Positions 56,591 through 64,000 of a stretch of DNA of 64,000 bases are shown piece by piece (the first letter of the stretch is position 1; each line of letters begins with the position of its first letter). A program made the translations under genes and the position numbers. Where the stretch lies: NCBI GenBank assembly GCA_030268105.1, contig BSDZ01000003.1, positions 4,883,001-4,947,000 on the forward strand, given 5' to 3'. The stretch is from Volvox africanus (lineage: Eukaryota > Chlorophyta > Chlorophyceae > Chlamydomonadales > Volvocaceae). The notes beneath the pieces were generated by a model. The model was not told the DNA's origin, searched no databases, and saw only the letters and a list, made by a program, of their open reading frames with translations.

Positions 56591-59500
56591 ATGTTAAGCC
56601 TGAGACCGCGCAATGCTATGGCGACAGCAGCGTCGCACAAACCTTCATTGCTTGTACATGCGAAGCTATGCGCTAGGTTGCCTTCGGTGGTCCGTCGCCC
56701 GCGGAACAACACGCTAGTTTGCCGCACCGGTGGCATAATAAACGAATCCGTCGCCTCAAATGCATTTAAGAACTCGGAGTCTAACACCGCTATAAGTCTG
56801 GGCGGACCGGAGCCTGCCGCTCACCATCTAGATGAGGCCCGGCATATTGTGGACGAGGTCTTGGAAGCCATTAAAGAGACAGGTGCGTGGGCCTTTATTA
56901 GGGTTGGTGCATTTTTGAACGCATTATCTGCAAGCCAGTACGTCGAGTCCCAACCCTTACCTCCCGAAAGGGGGGCCAGATCCCAGGCAAAACACCCACA
57001 TGGGATTAGATTTCAATATGGCAAGACGATAAATATGAAGTGGATTTTTAACTAAACGCTCTTCCAAAGGTGTAAGTATTTATCAGTGCTTTCTTTCGTT
57101 TTGGGGAGTCTGATTTTGGGTACAGGTCAAGTAACGAAAGATCATTTTCCGTTACGGTGGTCACAAACTTACAAAGGCGCCTCTTCAGAGCATGAAAATT
57201 CCTAAAGAACGCATTGCCTCAGCTCTTAGGATGTTCACTTTGTAACACAGGGTGCAATGCAGTGCATGATGCCGGGGTGCAAGTTCCCCCGTTACAGTCC
57301 TCCCTGCAGCAAACGTCCCCGGCAACAAACAAAGCCGCCCCTGGCACCCCGTAGGGCAGCTCGTGCCTTGCACCCGACGGATGGGTTTCTTTTGTTTTCC
57401 CGGCCCTACCGTCTACGTTTCTTCATTTAGGACGGCGGGTCTTAACCCTGGCGTAGCGCCAACCCGGGTATCCAACATAGGGCAGACGGGAATCATGCGC
57501 ATCCTGTCGTCTTTGCATCAACCTGTGTATGCTAGTCGGGGTTCCACCCAGGGACCTTGTGTCAGACCCTAGCAATTCGCACCACTGTAACACAGGGTGC
57601 AATAGCATGTGATGCCGGGGTGCAAGTTCCCCCTTAGGCAATGAATGACTCCCTCTCACTATTGCTCTGCATTTGTTTACGTGCAGTTGCTGCTCACCAC
57701 GTCACCAGGTGGAAAACTGGAAACGTTCTCTGTGTATGGAAAATGTGCTGAACTTCAATACTGGGCATACATGCTCATGCAGAGGGCCTATATGCTGGAG
57801 AACCCCACTGACCTAGTGGAAGTGCTTGCCATTGACTATTAACCAGCTTAGCAAATTGTTCTTCCGTCTTTGGAAGAGCAACAGCTTTGGGGGCTTCATG
57901 TCACCATTCGCATATGTACATAGGTTTTCCATGCAAGAATGCCTCTTTTGTGTAGTATCCTGGAGTATCTACGGGTAGTGTCCAGGATGGACCGTGTATG
58001 GTCATCTTCCGATCAGGCCTTTGCTGCATGTAGGCGAACACAACAGAGATACAACATTTTGTGAAATCTACCGGGCCTTTGGGCCCGGTGTCCCAGCATT
58101 TCGAGGGGGGCCTTGAACCATGGCTAATATCTTAAAATCCCCTCAATACATTTGTTATACTCTATTAAATTCACCTGCAGGAGTTACTCCATTAGAAGAT
58201 TTTCAAATGATTGGTCATCTTGGACCAATTACCCATACATATCCCAGGATCGTACACCTTGTACATCACAAGTATCCATCTCTAGTCCCGACCAATTTCC
58301 CTGGTTACTACTTCTGAAGTCCAAAACATTTTTTGGTTACGAAAAAGTAACTGGTTACTGAAAAAAACTGGTATTTACTGGACCCTACCCATATGCTAGT
58401 GGTACTGCTACTCTGCCTGGGGGCGCCTCACCCAGTCACGAATATGCATATACACCCATCATACCCATCATTACACCCAACCCAACGTTTGCTACTGCAA
58501 CTATCACTGCTGCTATTGCTACTGGTATTGTCGCTGCATCCTGGTGTCAGCTCCCGTGACGCTGTGCTTGGTGCAATTCCGATCGTGTCGGTTGCGTCAT
58601 GTCGTGTCGAGACCGGCCATTGCCTATTGGACTTGTTGGTGAGTCACCACCTCTCTCTCTCCTTGTCTCTCTCCCCTCTCACCCCACCTCTCTCTCCCCA
58701 CCATCCCTGCCGCTGCTGCCACGTATGCTGCCATCACTTTGACACGCGTAGACAGCGGGCTGCAGATCAGCCCTGAAGCTCGCGCACGCGTGGACTCCTT
58801 ATTATACCGCCTGGAGGCTCTGGGGACGACTCAACAGCCCCGGCCTCTGGACAACCCGCTATTGTGGGGCAACTATAACGTGGCCTATACCTCGGTCGGC
58901 CGGTCACAGGAGCGCGGCGAACGTCAGTGCTTGGTGGTGTGGCTTAGGGGGCTAGAAGCATAGAGTTAGGCGAGGGGGGGGGAAGAGGTGGCGAGCTGTG
59001 GCGGCATGGGAGGGGAAGTTCGTCCTGACCCTAACTCAGCCAGTCAGGTGCAAAAGTGGGATTATTAGGAGCTGGGGACACACCGAATGGTGGCCATGGG
59101 TCATAAAAGCTCGTGCGTGTCGGAAGACTGTTGCTTTAGTGCCGCGCAGATCTGAGTTAAGGAATACCAGACCATGCCTCAGCCGGCTGAACCACTTAGC
59201 ACTGACAGACGGAGGAAGCTTCCTTCGGTCCCAAAGGCTGTAGATCAGGTACTGATGCGCTTGAGGGAGGGGCCACGGCACGCATGCGGGCCTCCTGGCT
59301 CGACGAGCCGTGACTTGGCTACGTTTGGATTCGTTGGTGGCTGAAATGTGAGGCTGGGGCATAATGACCGATAGAGGGGTGAAACTGCTGTCACCGAATC
59401 ACGATAAGGACAGAAACGGAAGAAGACGTCTCTAGTGGGGGATAGGGACCGGGTGCGCAGAGAATGCTGCCCGGCTTTGAGGCCTGCCCGGGTTCAGGCC

Positions 59501-62081
59501 TGCTCGGGTTAATGGTGCCGCACGTATCGATACCTGAAGGACTCCAGAATACTTGTGTTTGGGGATTGTGAGGATGCCTACATACTTTTACAAACGAGCA
59601 CCTGCTCACCAATAGGATGGAACCCTTTCCCTCCCGCCTCCTGCATCCACATGTAAACCTCCTCATCGTTATGTGCGGGCTGCGTAGCCGCTGGTGGCCG
59701 GTTCCGTGGTCGTATTGGTCGGGCGCTGTTTCGCACCGCTGGTTTGTTTCAGAGCGTCCTGAAGCCTGATATCGCCACCAATAAGGTCTGAGGAGTCGGG
59801 ATGGGGTTGATGTTTGGGTGGGTGGGTGTTTGGGTGGGCGGGTGGGCGCAACCAGATTAGTCGTCAGCGCCATGTGGCTGGGCAACTGCCTGTCTGTTGG
59901 ATAGGGCGGCGTAGGGCCCCACTGCAATGTGCGTCTGCACGATGATGTTCCGCACGCAGCATGTGTGGAAGATTAATGCTTATGGCGCCCCGGCACTGAT
60001 AGCTTGCTGCTTGGCTGCTGGGCCTCGTTCAGTCTTTACATCAATCTAGAAGGAAAAAAGAGCAAATAAATGTACCAGGCCGTACAGCATGGGCAAGCCT
60101 TGTTCCTCTGCCGCTCACGCCGCAGCACCCAGTCCGCGGGGGCCTTGCCCATGTGGCCTGTCCCGCAGGTTGAGTTCCGGCTGTTCGGGTTCCTCCCTGG
60201 CTACGTGGGTCTGAGAGGGCGAGTGCAGCCGCAGGGGGAACACGGGGACACGGTGCAGGTGATCTTCGAGCCGCCAGTCCTGAGCATCGCCAACAGTCTG
60301 CATCTGAAGATCGGTGCGTGTGGCGAAGGGGGGGCCGGTGTGGGGATGCGCGGGTCGGGTTGTTAGCAAATGGGTATTCTAGGCATGCTATATATGCGCT
60401 GTATGTGCCTGTATATTTAGGTGTTACACTGTGGCCGGGCGACTTGCCCTGAAAGGATAAGCACCGGGATCCCTGAGCAGGGGCCGAACCACATACAGCA
60501 GGGGGGAAGCACGCGGCTATGTGTGTTTTATGTATGTATGTTACATGTTGGGAGATTCGGTAACAATTTTTTTAAAAATTTAACTTCGATATCTTGCATT
60601 ATTTCAGCTTCGTCATCGCTTATATGATCATAACCAAATAAGTTGAATCTTTCAAAAACAGAGCTAGACAACTTAACAGCTCAACACAATGTATATTATC
60701 AGAAAGTGCATAATAGTAAACAGCCTGAATGGTTTGATGTTGGAGATCCAAGACGCCAAGAAAACACATTGGCCAAAACACCTGGGCAAAGGAATTCGTG
60801 TCTTCATACACGTGCTGCTAATGTGCTTATGGGATCCGTGTACCATCCGGGCGGTAGACCGCTGGATGATCGGGAGGTTAGAACGCGGGGATGCTGCAAA
60901 ACTCTTGACAGCGCGAGCTTTCCGTAAGCGTTCCGGTCAGCTGGGAGCTTTCCAGTATCAAACTAACGCGCTCTGCGCTGCCGGTAGCACCGCCGGTTCC
61001 TCCTGACCCGCTCCTTCACACCGGAGATGTCCCAATCAATGCCCATCTCCCATCCGCGTGCCCATCCGCGTTCCCATCCGCCTCCCCATCCGCGTCCCCA
61101 TCCACGTCCCCATCCACGTCCCCATCCGCGTCCCCATCCGCGTCCCCATCCGCGTCCCCATCCACGTCCCCATCCACGTCCCCATCCGCGTCCCCATCCA
61201 CGTCCCCATCCACGTCCCCATCCGCGTCCCCATCCGCGTCCCCATCCGCGTCCCCATCCGCGTCCCCATCCACGTCCCCATCCGCGTCCCCATCCGCGTC
61301 CCCGTTCTCTCCCACAGGCAAACCCAGCTCCGTGGTTCTGTCCACTACCTACCTGGATGAGCGGGTCAGGCTGGGCAAGGGCAGCCGGGGCTCGCTGTTT
61401 GTGTTCACGAGGGGTGGAGCCGCAGATGCCGCAGGTATGGGCGTCGAGGGATGCGCAGTAGTACGGATCACGGTTGGTCCTCCTCATCCCCATCCTCCTC
61501 ATCCTCATCCTCTTCTTCTCACTTCCATTGCTTACTCATCGCCCCTCATACCACTTCTCGCTGCATAAGATAACTCGGGATAACCTCGGGGGAGGAGGGG
61601 AGGCGGGGGGCTGCATAAGTAAGAGATATACCTCTCACAGGAACCCCGCGTGGCCCTCCGGCACCTGTCCATCGAAACCCAACTCATCTCTCGCCCCTGG
61701 TGTGACTCCAATCCCGCTGCCCCCTCTTCAGGGATGGGCCAGGTGGGCCTGCAGCGCACCTCCCTGACCGCCGCCGCCGCCTTCACCGCCTTCTTCGTGT
61801 CGCTCTTCCTCGGCGGCGCTGCGCTGTGGGTTTCCGGTCAGCTGGTGCTGAAGGCGGCGGCGCTGGCCATGTGGCTACTGGGGGCAGGGATGGGTGCTGT
61901 GGTTCGCAATGGGGGGCTGGTGATGGATCGTGAAGATGAACGCATGGTGGCGGCGGCCAAAGCGGAGCTGGAGAGGCGGCGACAGGAGCAAGAGCAGGGG
62001 AGGGGGACGATCAGGGAAAGCGAGCGGGTAGATGGGACCGGCGGTGGCGGGTCAGCTTCCGCGACTCCTGCAGCCGCATGA
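56591..62081 (+). CDS. Plastid-lipid-associated protein (PAP/fibrillin family)
   Basis: Six exons close in phase to about 390 aa: 56591-56882, 58752-58922, 59688-59785, 60169-60313, 61318-61434, 61732-62081. The first 50 residues are rich in Ala, Arg and Ser and low in acid, as in algal chloroplast transit peptides. The PAP domain spans about 99-270: ISPEARARVDSLLYRLEALG, then NPLLWGNYNVAYTS, then AGGRFRGRIGRALFRT, then VEFRLFGFLPGYVGLRG, then STTYLDERVRLGKGSRGSLF with a closing FVFTR. Such proteins bind lipid at plastoglobules or thylakoids. Residues about 288-325 are a long hydrophobic stretch (FTAFFVSLFLGGAALW, then LVLKAAALAMWLLG), followed by a charged helix and a Gly/Ala tail, suggesting membrane anchoring. 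ATG 56618 is an alternative start. The first intron is 1.9 kb and carries repeats and an AT-rich insert. Confidence 0.88.
57241..57633. repeat. Segment bounded by two copies of a 48-50 bp direct repeat
   Basis: Copies at 57241-57290 and 57586-57633 start with TGTAACACAGGGTGCAAT and end with TGATGCCGGGGTGCAAGTT plus a C run, differing only in a short middle part. They enclose about 295 bases and lie in fibrillin intron 1. A diverged third copy is at 62962. They may be ends or subunits of a transposable element. Confidence 0.75.
57696..57842 (+). other. Orphan exon-like open frame in fibrillin intron 1
   Basis: After a good acceptor (TTTGTTTACGTGCAG, ending about 57685) an open frame runs to a stop at 57842 and includes GGKLETFSVYGKCAELQYWA. 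It does not fit the PAP domain and its phase is not used by the gene model. It may be a remnant of a mobile element next to the 57241-57633 repeats. Confidence 0.3.
58040..58390 (+). other. AT-rich island with a 65-codon open frame
   Basis: Inside fibrillin intron 1 the composition drops sharply in GC. The frame 58120-58317 begins MANILKSPQYICYTLLNSPA and uses many TTA, AAA, AAT and ATT codons, unlike the GC-ending codons of neighbouring exons. GGTTAC motifs follow it, and a short GC-rich palindrome (GGGCC/GGCCC type) precedes it near 58074-58094. The origin is unknown; an inserted element or organelle-derived DNA is possible. Confidence 0.45.
61050..61305. repeat. 12-bp minisatellite, CCATCC(G/A)CGTCC
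   Basis: Over twenty head-to-tail copies of a 12-base unit alternate between G and A at one position in fibrillin intron 5. Because 12 is a multiple of three, several frames stay open and give Arg-Pro-His-Pro or Asp-Ala-Asp-Gly type repeats that are not genes. The array ends only about 12 bases before the acceptor of exon 5. Confidence 0.95.
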
Positions 62082-64000
62082 GGGTGATCGAGTGGCGAGT
62101 GGTGACCGAAGGGTACGACTCGATTGCCTGGTTGCGATAGCGATTGTTAGTTGTCGAAGGGCAACTAAAGATGGTGTACTGGGCAATTGGAACAGAGAAG
62201 ACGAAGGGAAATGCAGAAGCCGAGGCCCTGGATGCAGGAATGAGAGAGGAAGGCATTGGGGGGGAGCGATCTTTGCTCCGAAGCCCATGGGGGATGGGTT
62301 CAGACGAGCAGTGAGTGCTCACCGGTCTATTCACCCTCCTTCCTACCACACCGGGTAGTGTGGTGCCTGTCCAAGGTCCAAGGTTTGGAATTTGAACTGC
62401 CGCGCAGAAGCACATGTATGACTCACACTGGACGGAACACGAACGGCTCGAGTGCGGCGCCCAAACTAACGCCCCCATTCCGCACAACGCCGCCCTCCAC
62501 AGGAGGCTTCGTTGGCGGACAGTCCGAGATTTCTCCTTTTTTGTGTGCACGGCAAAAGCAAAGGTGTACAAAGCGTTACATAGGGTTGCTTGCTACAAGA
62601 GCTAGAAGTGAGGATGTGCTGGATGTCGTGTGGTGCAGCGTGTCGGTGTATGTGTGATTCGAATCGCAAGGTCGGCGTGGCACCGACCAGTACCAGTACC
62701 CTGCTTAAGTAGTATTTAGTGGGGGGGAGCCAATTAATGATGGCTTGGGGGTGCAGGACTACAGCTTGAAGATTCACCCCAGTGGTACGCAGGTGGAGAT
62801 GCGGAGAATGGGAAAGGGACACATTATTAAGTCAATCCAGTCAATACGGGTACAAGAGAGGTTGAAAAATCGAAACCGGAAAGGGCCCAAAAGGATACAT
62901 GTCCACATGCTAACCCGGTAAGCAAGACGGGTGTTTAGCTGTTGCCTGCTGCAGCGCAGCGTGTAACACGGGGTGCAATAGCGCGTGATGCCGGTGTGCG
63001 AGTGACTCAATGAGGCCACTTTGCAACCTTCAATCCACGTGTACGACTGTACGAAATCTATAGGGGCAGCTGACGTGGGGAACGTTCGATCTCAGTCGCC
63101 GCCATAGTCCCGTCTTCGATATGGCTGATGGCGCATACGGGGTTGGGGCCCGTCCAGCAGGTACTGCTGAAACCCCCAGGGGCTTGCTGGGGCAGAAAAA
63201 AGGGATTGGGGCGAGGTCTCGATTAACACTCTCGTACATCGTGTGCGTGTGTGTGCGAATGGAGGGCATGTGCCAGGGCTGACAGCCTTTTCTGTGCTTA
63301 AAATAAGCCGCTTGGCCAGGGTTCCTGACCCCTGCTCTTGACTGTGTCTTACAGAGCCCTTTCTGCACGAGAAACACACTTTGGCACTCCATACCAACAA
63401 AATGAAGCACGCGAAGAAGGTAAATGTCCTCGTCCTACGTAAAGTGTAAGTATTGCCTAATTGCATAATCGCATAATATAGGTTCCTTTATTTGAGCAAA
63501 ATAACTTCCCCTCAGTCAACCCGGGATATGATGACGTGTGTGGGACACATTAACATCTTTAGATGATTCTTGGGCAAGTAAACCATGTAAGTTATGTTTC
63601 ATATTAGGACTTACAAGCAGTCGCGTAAAATATAGTCACAAACATATTTAATGCCGCCCATGTTAGGTTGAAATCGGTTTTTGAGTACTTAGGGTTTATG
63701 AAGGATCGGCAAAAGAAACGCATCCCCCACCACCATGGAGATTCTGTTGCGCAACGATAGCTGCAGTACACCTAACCTCTTCCCCCTTTTGGGCCTCTCG
63801 GAAAAGAACATTGAAACCAACGACAAACGGTACGACAGGAATGGTCACAACCAGGGCTTGTTCTTTACAACCATGCACCATCGTACGTATATATGGCTGG
63901 CAGGTCAGGGAGCCTGATTTCCAATCAGAGGTACGAAGTATATGGCTGAAACGCCAATTCATTTGGGACTTATTCGCGAGCACCTGACCCCTTCCCTATT
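62082..64000. other. 3' UTR of fibrillin and right-end spacer
   Basis: No complete gene was recognised. A possible plus-strand exon 63355-63419 lies between a CTTACAG acceptor and a GTAAATG donor and could encode EPFLHEKHTLALHTNKMKHA; it may belong to a gene continuing past the window or be chance. Contains the repeat at 62962-63005. Confidence 0.4.
62962..63005. repeat. Diverged third copy of the TGTAACAC...GTGCAA repeat
   Basis: It starts TGTAACACGGGGTGCAAT and then TGATGCCGGTGTGCGAGT, matching the copies at 57241 and 57586 with several substitutions. It lies downstream of the fibrillin gene. Confidence 0.65.

Noticed and set aside
61050..61305. Possible CRISPR-like array
   Set aside because: Units are contiguous 12-mers with no spacers, in a eukaryotic intron.
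61027..61508. Open frames of 85-181 codons on both strands made of Arg-Pro-His-Pro or Gly-Trp-Gly-Arg repeats
   Set aside because: They are readings of the 12-bp minisatellite in an intron; a repeat unit divisible by three stays open in every frame without being coding.

Overview
The window is nuclear DNA of a green alga, most likely a volvocine (Chlamydomonas/Volvox) relative. The basis is the gene style: many short exons with GT-AG introns, coding DNA rich in Ala, Gly and Gln runs, Chlamydomonas-type TTTTAGGG telomere-like repeats, TGTAA polyadenylation motifs, and an exostosin with EGF-like modules. GC looks moderate, closer to Volvox than to Chlamydomonas reinhardtii; this is an impression, not a measurement. 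Nothing prokaryotic (operon, CRISPR, phage) was seen.

Eight protein-coding genes could be assembled by hand, using exon phase and splice-site agreement. From left to right they are: (1) 1689-5720 (+), a TLC-domain membrane protein related to ceramide synthases, in which both Asp of the HD-x-S-D signature are Asn; (2) 6883-8934 (+), a type II membrane GT-A-like glycosyltransferase; (3) 10701-20738 (+), the epsilon catalytic subunit of eIF2B, 18 exons; (4) 21815-31671 (+), a huge low-complexity protein (about 2,830 aa) with an F-box-like N-terminus; (5) 32654-39176 (+), a secretory-pathway exostosin (GT47) with EGF-like modules; (6) 44729-41043 (-), a TMEM184/LAZ1/Ost-alpha family membrane protein; (7) 45228-53399 (+), a RECQ1-like DNA helicase, apparently with two GC-AG introns and a telomere-like repeat in one intron; (8) 56591-62081 (+), a chloroplast plastid-lipid-associated protein (PAP/fibrillin) with a C-terminal membrane hairpin. 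A ninth gene, 56252-55527 (-), encodes a small lysine-rich protein of unknown function.

Genes 6 and 7, and the lysine-rich gene and gene 8, are divergent (head-to-head) pairs with 498 bp and 338 bp between start codons. Genes 5 and 6 converge. The gene set is a mixed housekeeping one (lipid/membrane, glycosylation, translation, DNA repair, plastid) with no evident pathway grouping.

Introns carry most of the unusual material: tandem arrays, strong hairpins, a dispersed 48-50 bp repeat, and an AT-rich island with an open frame of foreign-looking codon use inside the first fibrillin intron. All gene models are manual reconstructions; exon borders rest on phase closure and family resemblance, not on transcripts.
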